A stretch of 64,000 bases of DNA from Odontocerum albicorne (taxonomy: Eukaryota; Arthropoda; Insecta; Trichoptera; Odontoceridae): contig OX463849.1 in assembly GCA_949825065.1 (NCBI GenBank), forward strand, positions 43,869,307 through 43,933,306, in the 5' to 3' direction. The stretch's first letter is position 1; every line of letters begins with the position of its first letter. Of this stretch, positions 41,968 to 52,012 are shown in pieces. Position numbers and translations under genes: made by a program. The notes beneath the pieces are model-generated. The model did no database searches. It had not been told where the DNA came from and saw only the letters and a list, made by a program, of their open reading frames with translations.

Positions 41968-42095
41968 TCTCTCAAGTGGTTCTTTTATTATATTCAAAGG
42001 CTTGATTATTGGGGCCAAAGACAATATTGTCTCCCACTACGCTCTTCAACATGTTCCCATCACTTATTCGAATATGTAGAGGGGCATGAATTAAT
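41968..42095 (+). mobile_element. element X copy, partial
   Basis: CTCTCAAGTGGTTCTT, CAAAGGCTTGATTATTGGGG, CCAAAGACAATATTGTCTCC, CGCTCTTCAACATGTTCCCA and ATTCGAATATGTAGAGG follow the family order. The start block (TAACAATACTCGC) is missing. Confidence 0.6.
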
Positions 42096-42169
42096 AAACA
42101 GAAAAGCTTTCTTCTGTTAAGTTGCTTGAACTAAAACATGACTCATCCTTTGAAGACGCATTTACATTT

Positions 42170-42490
42170 GTTGATGTATTTTGTGTACGCTGTTGCACTT
42201 CAACAAAAACAAAATTCGCAAAAATTCTGATGGCAAAGAAATTAAACATAAGAGGAATGGGACATATTAAATCTGTTGCAGCCTTTCACTGAGTCGAAAA
42301 ATACAAAGCGCTATTTTTGTGATGCTTTAAAGTGCTACAACAATTTTTGATAAGCTGCACAAAAAACGACATGAAAACATAAATTCAAATTCAATATGGT
42401 CTAAGGGTATATATAACCAATCCGGAAGTGCATTCGCCGGGAATCGATCCTAAGATAAGAATGAATGCTAACCGTTAGACTATGGTTATA
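42170..42490 (-). mobile_element. SINE2 copy with body
   Basis: The minus strand reads ACCATAGTCTAACGGTTAGC, ATTCATTCTTATCTTAGG, the B box GGATCGATTCCCGGC, then a body that includes AGCGCTTTGTATTTTTCGAC, GCTGCAACAGATTTAATATG and TTTCTTTGCCATCAG. Those body blocks recur in order at 61565-61917. A box and B box are both present. Confidence 0.75.
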
Positions 42491-43317
42491 ATAAATACTA
42501 TGAAGTATATCGAACTTCACATGATGGGCAATTTCAGAAACCTCAAATAAAGAAGGACATAATTCATCGCTATACTATTACACAAAGTTCTTTAAGATAG
42601 TTTGAATTGTTCCACGGCAATAGAAGACTGTATTTATATAACATGTCCTCGATAAATCTAGCCGCGTAAAGAATCATACTCTGTGCTATGTTATATACCA
42701 ACTTGTAAAATAAATATCAAGACTAAACACCGAATTACTCGTGTAATAGTGATATAAAGCCAACTGAGTGACACTCTGGACATATTTTCGGCATAATTTA
42801 GCAGTGAGAAGAACCCTGGCTGAAATAATTCTTTACGAATAAACTTAGTATCAGACCCACTCCGTTCAAAGTGGTCAATAATACTAATAAAAAACAACAA
42901 TGATGACAAGTTTTGTACTTTATGCGCTGAATATTCACATTCATAATTAAATAATTTGAGAGACAGCCACTTATTGTACTTAAACAAAATAAAAAAATAA
43001 AAATTTTAACAATTGACTAATTTAAAATAATTTTCAATTATTTTGCATCCTATAGATAACCTACTCGTACATGGCCTAATTGGTTTTCAAACCCCAGACA
43101 CTTGACTTTCAAACCCCAGATTTCCCAACATTTATTCATAACATGAAACTAACTCAGAATCCAAATTAAACTAGCGACGACGATAATAACACAAAAGTGA
43201 AAAATTTGTTCACTTTTGTCATAAATTGGTCTCCATTTTTCTCTCCATCTCATCACAAAACCTAATACATCCCTTATCCAAAAGCACCCTTACGCTACAC
43301 GCTCTCTCACCTTCCCC
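42491..43317. other. AT-rich spacer
   Basis: Nothing recognised. The minus-strand frame 42691-42987 (98 codons) matches no family I know and lacks a convincing context. Confidence 0.4.
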
Positions 43318-43530
43318 AACCTGGAATGAGCAGCAAAGCACTCCATAAATTTTACCCCCAAAAGATTCTCCCAGCACCCCCGTGGCTTACTTGCAAGCAC
43401 CCACTGAAGGCTTTCTCATGTCGATCGCTGCACGGGGATGCATTTTATCTTGGGGGATACATTCCACGACCCCGCCTGCTCTTGCCTCGTAGCTCAGGGG
43501 TCACTTACAATAATTGCAAAGTCTAGTATG
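43318..43530. other. GC-rich island of unknown nature
   Basis: From about 43318 to 43510 the sequence is clearly richer in GC (AGCACCCCCGTGGCTTACTT, GATCGCTGCACGGGGATGC, CCACGACCCCGCCTGCTCTT) than the 30%-GC-like surroundings. A 66-codon plus frame (43326-43526) spans it. No motif recognised. It could be an exon, a retroposed gene piece or an unknown transposon. Confidence 0.35.
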
Positions 43531-43865
43531 ACCGGATCTCGGTTTGAACGATACTTGTTCGTTCAATTGTTTAATAATGAATATCAGACTGTATTTAAAT
43601 AACTGAGAATGTAACTTGCACAGAAAAAATAATTCAAATATGAACTCTTGGTACATATAATATATGTGATCAATATCTGAAAAAGTGTGTATTTATATTT
43701 TTAGTTTGGATAATTGAAATGAAAATATCTCTCAGTATTACAAAAAAAAAAAAAAAACACCTAAATTAGTACAAAAAACAAATTGTTTTTTTACTATCGA
43801 TTCATTTTCTATTTGCATTTTTATACCTGATTCGTTTTGTCACTCAGAACAGAATCATGCATACC

Positions 43866-44170
43866 ATGGTACTATTTCCCTGTTGGGTTAGATATTGAAG
43901 ACGGAGTGCCAGGTTTTCTTATCTCGAAAAGCATATTTCGCCTTTTTTCACATCCAAACAGTTTCTCATAAACTCCTACGATTTCTCTGACTTTTTACAT
44001 TGTCATCTTTCAAAATATCATTTACTTGATTCATCCACATTACCACGTCTTTCACTCACATCATCCCTGTATTAGTATTTCTTCACTCATTCGTTTCACG
44101 TGCCCAAACTATCTCAAAGTGCTATTTTTCATCTTACTCAAGACATCAGCCTTAAGTCCACATGTATTTA
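43866..44170 (-). mobile_element. LINE-A 3' copy
   Basis: Shares CCAGGTTTTCTTATCTCGAA, CAGTTTCTCATAAACTCCTA, CGATTTCTCTGACTTTTTAC, GTGCCCAAACTATCTCA and CATCAGCCTTAAGTCCACAT with the other copies, and starts at the 3' terminus (CAACAGGGAAATAGTACCAT, GGTATG). 5'-truncated near 44170. Confidence 0.8.
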
Positions 44171-46624
44171 TACAAGTCGTTTGTTATTAATTTATAAGAC
44201 ATTTACCATAACCGTTTTTGTGATTCTAGTCATATTTTAAATCTAAAATACATCCAAGGCATTTTATTCATGAAAACTGTCAAAACGCATATATTTGAGT
44301 TGTATTTTTGTCTCAATTTAGTGATTTTATTGTAAAAAGTTATTTACTTTTATAAATATTTAATTATACATCAAACATTTAAATTAATATAAAAACAACA
44401 TACATCATTAGTTTTATATGAATAATAATTATTTACATCAAACCTTAATAGCACAAGGCTTATTCAAAACGTGCAAAAAAAGATTCCGTTCAAATGGATG
44501 AACTCACCCCTTGATCGAGTGTTATTCTTTATTGAAGCGTTACCGATTATATGCACAGCATGAAGTGGTATTGCTCTTAGAGTGATACTTCATACCTAGC
44601 ACTCGATACGGTCTATTGTTTGCCCCGAGTCAACAATGCGCTCAAGTGCGTGTGCAAGTCCATATGTCGTGCCAACACCCTACCTAGTTCACGCCATTAC
44701 GTTTCGTGACAGCTTTTGTAACTTTTTTTTTCTGAAAAGAACTAATTTATTAAATTAAATGTGTTACGGATAATATTAAGGAAGTGTGGGCATATTAACG
44801 CCAATCCTTATATTATTATATGAGTCAATTATTTTCCAATTACTTTATTTTCAATTCGTCGTTTTGCAACGGGGACATAAACTATGAAATTAATATTGCT
44901 TGTGTAAAATCACTGTTAAAAGAAACGTATCATTTAAATATTTTAAATAAATAAATCTTAAAAATTATACTAAAATCATCATATTTTAAAAAAACATAAT
45001 TGATTTTATGTTTCGTGATCCTTGACTTCATCCTTAGACTCGAAGAATTACAAATCCTGATTTTCAAAGTGTTCAATTTTGTAAACCTTAGACAAAAATT
45101 TGTAAAAGACTGTTTCTATTTCATATGGAACCTCTTTACTTAAAAGTGTCAAAAATTAAAAAAAAACACTAAATAAAACCTTGGAAGACAAGAGAATAAA
45201 TTGAAAAAATGCCATCGAATATTTACTGATGTCACTGTGATTTTGTCAAATACACCGTATGAACTCCAATAATGAAATCAGTAAAAAGTCAAGTGAAAAT
45301 AAGACTTGACAAGATCCAAGTAGTGTTCAACCCCTTCATTTTGGAAAGAGATCAAGTTGATGGATATCAGATTAAAAATTATTCTCCAAGGCCTATGACT
45401 AGAATAACTTTAAAAAAAGCTCAAACTACTTGTAATTTTTTTTAATTAACGAACTTTCCACTCTGTTCAAGTGAAAAGTGATAAATTAGTGCACTATTCC
45501 CATTATTTCGTATAACAATGAGACCCAGAGTTTGACAAGCAAAAATGAGACCATGCTCCGAGTTGCTTGAAAATATTAACATTATTGATATAACTAGGAG
45601 ATACAAAATATAAAACTCCAAATTTCTGTTATCGTTACATTGTTAGAGGAACTGAAGTTGCAATAGTCTGGTAGTATTGAAATAAGGGGTTAACTGTGAG
45701 CTGCACACTGGCATACACTGTTATCCTCTCATTAGCAGAAGAACATGAAGACACACCAAAATGCGCATGCTGTTAGAGAACTGCGAGATAAAAAAAATGG
45801 GGACGTCGCGGTTACAAGAAGGCCCTCATACTGTATGTGGATAGACAAAGATGGTTGAGAAATATAATTTATATACAGTTAGAAAATCAAGGTTTTAGTT
45901 TTCATTATTTGTGATGTCAATATAATATTATTAAGTCAATTTTACTAAAATAAATCCTTTTAAAAATTAACTAAGTCTCTTATTATATTCCTTGTGCATA
46001 TTTTATTTTGGAGTAATAAAAATATCTAGACAATATAACGCTCACAAGATCCAGTGCTTGTTCTGAATTAATTGATTTATGCCGACATACTATAATTCAC
46101 ATATAAATACATATAAACATTAATTTTATTGAAACAATCAAAAGCTAGGAATATTTACTTCCAACCTAATCTGTCAAAGTGTTTTAAAAATAACAATGAG
46201 ATTGTCCCTACGCCGCGGTCCAACAAATATAAATTTGATAAACTCACCTATTCGACACATTTATGTTAAGTATAAATTCAGATGTAAGAGACCTCTGAAG
46301 AGACGATAAGTCATTAAGAAAAGGCATACGATCAATAAATAACAGCATATGAGGTGTAGACAAAACTCATTTTTGTTTTAATTTGTGTCATATAAATCAC
46401 AACTTTTCTTTTAAATAGGAAAAACATTTCTTACTTTATCGATTTGATTTTAAAAATATATATCAATGTGATATTACAGTTTGAATCATATGCCATCAAT
46501 CTCACATCTATGATAAAAGTCATGTGAACTGTACACAAAAAATCATTAAGATAAAAAATAATGTAAATACTGAAAGATAATTTATATTCTCATATAAATA
46601 AAGGCAACCAAAAAAATTGTTCCC
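44171..46624. other. long AT-rich spacer
   Basis: About 2.4 kb with no recognised repeat or gene. At 44505-44610 an imperfect inverted arrangement is visible (TGAAGTGGTATTGCTCTTAG and AGTGATACTTCA; CGAGTGTTA facing GCACTCG), somewhat GC-richer to 44700. Confidence 0.45.
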
Positions 46625-46862
46625 TTTTTTGTTCTTTATATTTTATAACGTAAAACTTAAATTTTATAACGTAAGACTTTATTTACTTAAAACGTTTTAT
46701 ATGATCGCAGCTAGTAGTTATACAACTAGAAGCGTTATAAAAGTAATGGCAACTATTAAAAATAGTCCCATTATTATTATGTATGTTTTATAACGTAAAA
46801 CATATTTACTTATAACGTTTTATATGCTCTCACCTAGTATAATAGTTATATAACTAGAAGTG
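46625..46862. repeat. AT-rich direct repeat, 2 units with inner repeats
   Basis: TATTTTATAACGTAAAAC, TTTACTTAAAACGTTTTATA, CGCAGCTAGTAGTTATACAA and CTAGAAGCG are followed about 160 bp later by the same order with small changes (TATGTTTTATAACGTAAAAC ... ACTAGAAGTG). TTATAACGT and its inverse ACGTTTTATA also pair within each unit. Confidence 0.8.
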
Positions 46863-47182
46863 CTTAGTAATTCAAAAGTATATGAATTACCAATTCGTAG
46901 TCTCCGAGTCGGAGAAAGGCATAGGATTCTCTTTGGATGTGCTAGCCTTGCAGGTATGGGACTCGTACTTTATGGGAAGAGTTGGTGCCAACGTACTCGT
47001 AATATACCGAATATCTTAGGTAAGAAGTTTTCAACATTTGCGCTAAGGTAAAATTCAATTTAACCATAAAATATAGAAAAGTCTTTATTTGCGTGAAACA
47101 TGCATATTGAATTGGTACAATTTTAGATCATGGAAAATGAAAAAGTAATAAGAGTAGAATATTATATCACATAACATATATT

Positions 47183-48832
47183 TCATATGACCTCCGTAGC
47201 CTAGTTGATAAAACGCCTGTCTTTCATTATATCACATAACATATATTTCATATGACCTCCGTAGCGTAGTTGATAAGACGCCTGTCTTTCATTATATCAC
47301 ATAACATATATTTCATATGACCTCCGTAGCCTAGTTGTTAAGACACCTGTCTTTTATTATATCACATAACATATATTTCATATGACCTCCGTAGCCTAGT
47401 TGTTAAGACACCTGTCTTTTATTATATCACATAACATATAGTATATTTCAGTTGATAAGACACCTGCCTTTCATTATATCACATAACATATATTTCATAT
47501 GACCTCCGTAGCCTAGTTGATAAGACGCCTGTCTTTCATTGTATTATATCACATAACATATAGTATATTTCATATGACAGCCGTAGCCTAGTTGATAAGA
47601 CACCTGTCTTTCATTATATCACATAACATATATTTCATATGACCTCCGTAGCCTAGTTGATAAGACGCCTGTCTTTCATTATATTATATCACATAACATA
47701 TAGTATATTTCATATGACAGCCGTAGCCTAGTTGATAAGACGCCTGTCTTTCATTATATCACGTAACATATATTTCATATGACCTCCGTAGTCTAGTTGA
47801 TAAGACGCCTGTCTTTCATTATATCACATAACATATAGTATATTTCATATGACAGCCGTAGCCTAGTTGATAAGACACCTGCCTTTCATTATATCACATA
47901 ACATATATTTCATATGACCTCCGTAGCCTAGTTGATAAGACGCCTGTCTTTCATTATATTATATCACATAACATATAGTATATTTCATATGACAGCCGTA
48001 GCCTAGTTGATAAGACGCCTGTCTTTCATTATATCACGTAACATATATTTCATATGACCTCCGTAGCCTAGTTGTTAAGACACCTGTCTTTTATTATATC
48101 ACATAACATATATTTCATATGACCTCCGTAGCCTAGTTGATAAGACGCCTGTCTTTCATTATATCACATAACATATATTTCATATGACCTCCGTAGCCTA
48201 GTTGTTAAGACACCTGCCTTTCATTATATTATATCACATAACATATAGTATATTTCATATGACAGCCGTAGCCTAGTTGATAAGACACCTGTCTTTCATT
48301 TTATCACATAACATATATTTCATATGACCTCCGTAGCCTAGTTGATAAGACGCCTGTCTTTCATTATATTATATCACATAACATATAGTATATTTCATAT
48401 GACAGCCGTAGCCTTGTTGATAAGACGCCTGTCTTTCATTATATCACGTAACATATATTTCATATGACCTCCGTAGTCTAGTTGATAAGACGCCTGTCTT
48501 TCATTATATCACATAACATATATTTCATATGACTTCCGTAGCCTAGTTGTTAAGACACCTGTCTTTTATTATATCACATAACATATATTTCATACCACCT
48601 CCGTCGCCTAGTTGATAAGATGCCTGTCTTTCATTATATCACATAACATATATTTCATATGACCTCCGTAGCCTAGTTGATAAGACGCCTGTCTTTCATT
48701 ATATCACATAACATATATTTCATATGACCTCCGTAGCCTAGTTGATAAGACGCCTGTCTTTCATTATATCACGTAACATATATTTCATGCCACCTCCGTC
48801 GCCTAGTTGATAAGATGCCTGTCTTTCATTCT
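47183..48832 (+). repeat. tandem array of SINE1 5' heads (A box + AT linker), ~25 units
   Basis: Each unit has the first 38 bp of SINE1 (GACCTCCGTAGCCTAGTTGA, TAAGACGCCTGTCTTTCA) followed by a linker TTATATCACATAACATATAT, TTCATAT. The basic unit is 65 bp. A 75-bp variant has extra TATAT and AGTAT in the linker, and its follower starts GACAGCC; 65+75 dimers recur, giving a higher-order ~140-bp period. Every full unit keeps the Pol III A-box-like TAGCCTAGTTGATAAGAC, and none has a B box. The linker also precedes the first head (47184-47209), so the repeat unit looks like 5' flank plus SINE head amplified together. Confidence 0.95.
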
Positions 48833-48861
48833 GACCGTTTATTTATTTAACAATTTTATTG

Positions 48862-48930
48862 CAAATACAATCTGGTGGGCTTATTGCCAGGCGGCAATCT
48901 CTTCCAACCAACCAGACAAAGTAAATGAAG
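48862..48930 (-). mobile_element. SINE1 3' fragment
   Basis: The minus strand gives TCTGGTTGGTTGGAAGAG, ATTGCCGCCTGGCAATAAGC, CCACCAGATTGTATTTG. It lies 30 bp beyond the last head of the array but in the opposite orientation, so it is not simply the lost tail of the same insertion. Confidence 0.85.
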
Positions 48931-49316
48931 CAAGTTACATCGTTCCAAAAATCATTCAAATGACTATCCATCCCCACGAAATCCATAAACACATACGCGA
49001 ACATATGCCCACGAGCATCACAAAGACGGACAATCATCCAAACATTTTTTTTCATATAAAGTGAGATATCATCAGTCAAAAGAAAAGGAAGGTATGGTGG
49101 AGAGGAAAGGAAAAATCGGGAATGAAACACGTTATTTTACTAACTAGAAATTAAGAGTTTTTTCAGTCGCTTCTTAAAGCATACCAAGGACGGAGCGAGT
49201 CTTATATTGGTTTGTAACTGATTCTAGCGTGGACAGTAAAGGACGACGTAAAAAAAAGAAGAGCGGTAAACCGCAAAGGCCAATAAACAATCATTGTTTG
49301 AGCGTAGCGCTAATCC

Positions 49317-49910
49317 ATGATTGGAAAGACCAAGTGTATGACATTCTCCAAAGACCCACTAGAGTGCAGAATTTCAGTACGTGACGAGCCAATTGAACAA
49401 GCAACCCAGTTCAGATATCTTGGCAGTGAACTGCTCAGCTCTCATGACCTCCCCAGATAAGTAAGGCCTCAGGTAGATAAAGCTGTAGTTGTGGCGGGCT
49501 GCCTGAAAGATTTCAGATGGAGGAACAAAGATATGAGAACGGATAGCAAGGTACGCATTTATAAGACCTGTGTGCGACCTATCCTCACATATGGCATCGA
49601 AGCGAGGGCGGACACTGTCAGGACAAAAAGTATGCTAAGGACAACGGAAATGAGAACTCTGCGCGCTATTGCTGGGAAGACTTTGTGTGATCGTGTAAGG
49701 AACACCACAATCCGAGAGGTCTGTGAGGTCCAAGATGTGGTCAGATGGGGACGACAGCGTCGACGATACTGGTACCAACATGTACAGAGAATGAATTTCA
49801 AAAGAATTCCATATATAGCTCTGCACTCAGCATCACAGGACAATCCTGCCGTAACAGACTCTTGGGAGTCTACAGAAAGTTTAAAAAGAAGGAGGAGAAG
49901 ATAAATTAGT
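49317..49910 (+). pseudogene. LINE-D (RTE-like) reverse transcriptase C-terminal part
   Basis: Reads KTKCMTFSKDPLECRISV, EQATQFRYLGSELLSSHDLP, an in-frame TAA, PQVDKAVVVAGCLKDFRWRN, SKVRIYKTCVRPILTYGIEA, TKSMLRTTEMRTLRAIAGK, DRVRNTTIREVCEV, QDVVRWGRQRRRYWYQHVQR. This is the region after the catalytic YADD block of an RTE-type endonuclease-reverse transcriptase (YLGS; A..AG.L....W.N; S K.RIYKT.VRP.LTY..E; LR.TEM..LR.I.G.T..DR.RN). The GRPP..W segment is deleted compared with 39815-40052. The catalytic core is missing and one stop breaks the frame; it is a 5'-truncated dead copy. Confidence 0.9.
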
Positions 49911-49992
49911 TAAAATAATTTAAGTTTACAATTCAAGCATTAAGAGTTATTAAAAATATAGCAAAATCGATAAATTTCTTTAAACTAATGGG

Positions 49993-50150
49993 CTACGACG
50001 ACCTTCGAGGCCTAGCTGGTAAGATGATCCATTTTTAAACAAGGGTTGGTTTTGTGGCTGGTTTTCAATTTAGGTACTTCTAACATTTTTCCAGTTGGTT
50101 GGAAGACCAAGTTGGATATAACGAAAATGTAATCCAATACAATTTTATTA
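49993..50150 (+). mobile_element. SINE1 copy with deleted B box
   Basis: GACCTTCGAGGCCTAGCTGG, TAAGATGATCCATT, then directly the body GGCTGGTTTTCAATTTAGG, TTTTCCAGTTGGTTGGAAG and the tail AACGAAAATGTAATCCAATA. The B-box block is missing. Confidence 0.85.
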
Positions 50151-51191
50151 TTTTCGAATAAAAAAAGTAATTTTTTTTAATCTAACACTCACATTAATAT
50201 TAGTATGTTCGTATACTAATTTATTTCTTACATGAAAACTACGCAAAATTAAAAAAGTCAACAAGTAATAGAAAATATATGTTTTTTTATAAAATATAAC
50301 CTTTTGTTGTTAACAAAATTCTTCTTTTTATGATAAATCGATATTTTTCTAATTATCGTATAAAATATAAATCCAATAAAACAAAATTCTCAAAATATAT
50401 TTTTTTCTATAGAAAAATAGGTTTTGTATTGTAAGTAGGATAATAATTTGAAAATATACCAATACCAAATAATAAAATATGAACGAAAAATTCTGACGAT
50501 GCTTTCAATGCTATTGAAAATAAAATGATTTTGTTGAATCAACAAAAATACTCCAATAGCCTTTAACACGTTACATCCCCTGAAAGTGAGAAGTAAAACC
50601 GTCTTCGATAAATTTATTTCGTTCCCCGCTCTTTCAGTAATGGACTAAGTGCATTAAGGGTGGTAATGTGAGGGTTGCACTTGTTCTCGACTGGAATGAA
50701 AATAAAAATTGTGTTACACATTTTATTTAAGGTACTGAAACGAAACAAATTAAGTTAAATCTGTATCCACCTTGCACAAACCGTGGTGGATGAAATAATT
50801 TGATTTCATTTTGCTGGAGTGGATGTTAAATGCATAACGGGGTTCTGAAAGAAATTTTTAATAGAGTGAATGACAAAATGCATTTCAAGACTCAAAATAA
50901 TTGTTTTAGAAAAGTTCATTTTGTGGAGTTTTTTTTTAATAAAAAAAACATGTTCTGAACATTGTTTTGGATACATAAAACATTAACTCATGATATAAAC
51001 TTATGAATAATTATTGTAAAATAAAAAAAACTGTAACCATTCACATCCATTTATTGCTTTTTTTTTATTGTACCAATTTATTTATAATTATAATCTTATT
51101 AAATTGACAAAAAAAACTTTTTTGCTACTATAATTTTATGAATAAATTAAGAAAAAAAAAATTCATGTGATGTGTAACATTGTCATTGTAT
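50151..51191. other. AT-rich spacer
   Basis: Long A/T runs. A GC-richer patch at about 50560-50700 (CCCCTGAAAGTGAGAAG; TTCGTTCCCCGCTCTTTCAG) was not identified. Confidence 0.45.
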
Positions 51192-51262
51192 TTAGTCCAA
51201 CCTATTGAGCTTATTGCCATGTGGTAATTTATTTCAACCAATCAGAAAGATCTTGAGTTTTA
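51192..51262 (-). mobile_element. SINE1 3' fragment
   Basis: The minus strand reads TTTCTGATTGGTTGAAATAA, ATTACCACATGGCAATAAGC and TCAATAGGTTGGACTAAA. No head next to it. Confidence 0.75.
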
Positions 51263-51334
51263 TGGTAAATCACGACAACTAGAAGGCACATGCCTTCAGT
51301 GCAAACATCTCAGATTTGTAAACGCTGGCATAGT

Positions 51335-51465
51335 TTTTTTTCAAAGGGATTTGTCTGGTTTTTACTTAAGGCTTCTAGACTTATTATGTCTGGTTGATTG
51401 GAAGAGTCTGTCTTGTGGCAATAAACTCACTTACGAGATTGAACTTTACACTGCAAAAATATAAT
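51335..51465 (+). mobile_element. SINE1 3'-half copy
   Basis: TTCAAAGGGATTTGTCTGG, TTTTTACTTAAGGCTTCTAG, GTCTGGTTGATTGGAAGAG, TTGTGGCAATAAACTCAC and a GAGATTGAACTTTACACTGC end. The head is missing. Confidence 0.75.
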
Positions 51466-51473
51466 ATAGTCAA

Positions 51474-51527
51474 ACCCGAAAACTCAGAGTAGAAGAAAAG
51501 TGTGTTACTAACTGGCCACGAAGATTA
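51474..51527 (-). mobile_element. SINE1 head fragment
   Basis: The minus strand has ATCTTCGTGGCCAGTTAGTA, ACACACTTTTCTTCTACTCT and GAGTTTTCGGGTTTGAC: the A-box half, ending within the B box. It lies head-on against the plus-strand SINE1 at 51335. Confidence 0.6.
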
Positions 51528-51574
51528 TCATACAAATGTTTTATAAATTTACTATAAATTTTGTACTTGAGGAG

Positions 51575-51680
51575 AGTCTATTGATAATTAAATAATAATA
51601 ATAGTAAATTAATTAAATTAATTAAATTAATATTATTGTTAAATAATAATAATATTAAATAATACGTAACAGTCTACTCT
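51575..51680. repeat. TAA/TTAATTAAA low-complexity repeat
   Basis: Repeats of TAATAATAATA and of ATTAATTAAATTAATTAA. An AT microsatellite with no further structure. Confidence 0.85.
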
Positions 51681-51828
51681 AAAAGGCACTACAACATTTG
51701 TCTCTTTATTATTATTATAAATGTAAAGTTAACAATAAAACATATTTACACACATTTGATCTGTAATCACAATTATCTGAGTAAATGTGAATGATTTCAA
51801 TTATTAGTGATATATGTTTAGGATAATG

Positions 51829-52012
51829 TTGTCATATTGATTTGGCTTAAATGACGGGTGATGTTATAAAGACGTTGTAACTTTTATCGTCAGGGCGATA
51901 TAAAAAACATCGCCGAATATAATTATTATATTCGGCAATATTTTTTATGAATGAATGCTGCAACGCCTTCGAAACGCGGCCATCATTTAAGACAACTTAA
52001 CACGGCAACGAC
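51829..52012. mobile_element. MITE-like imperfect inverted repeat, ~180 bp
   Basis: The outer arms GTTGTCATATTGATTTGGCT and TTAAATGACGG face the inverse of GTTGCCGTGTTAAGTTGTCT and TTAAATGATGG. The inner part ends in a near-perfect hairpin (ATCGCCGAATATAAT facing ATTATATTCGGCAAT). Arms are roughly 90 bp with indels and no coding capacity. The exact ends and any target duplication could not be fixed. Confidence 0.65.

Noticed and set aside
42691..42987. 98-codon minus-strand frame
   Set aside because: No motif, no homologous copy in the window, and length within what AT-rich random sequence plus chance allows.
46860..47051. 63-codon frame just upstream of the SINE-head array
   Set aside because: No recognisable domain and no support for a start or splice site; possibly part of an unnamed repeat.
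47183..48832. CRISPR-like array of regularly spaced repeats
   Set aside because: The linker between heads is itself conserved, not a set of unique spacers, and the head matches dispersed SINE1 copies in a eukaryotic context. It is a satellite, not CRISPR.
49559..49843. Minus-strand frames of 63-94 codons over the RTE-like relic
   Set aside because: They are antisense shadows of the plus-strand reverse transcriptase reading.
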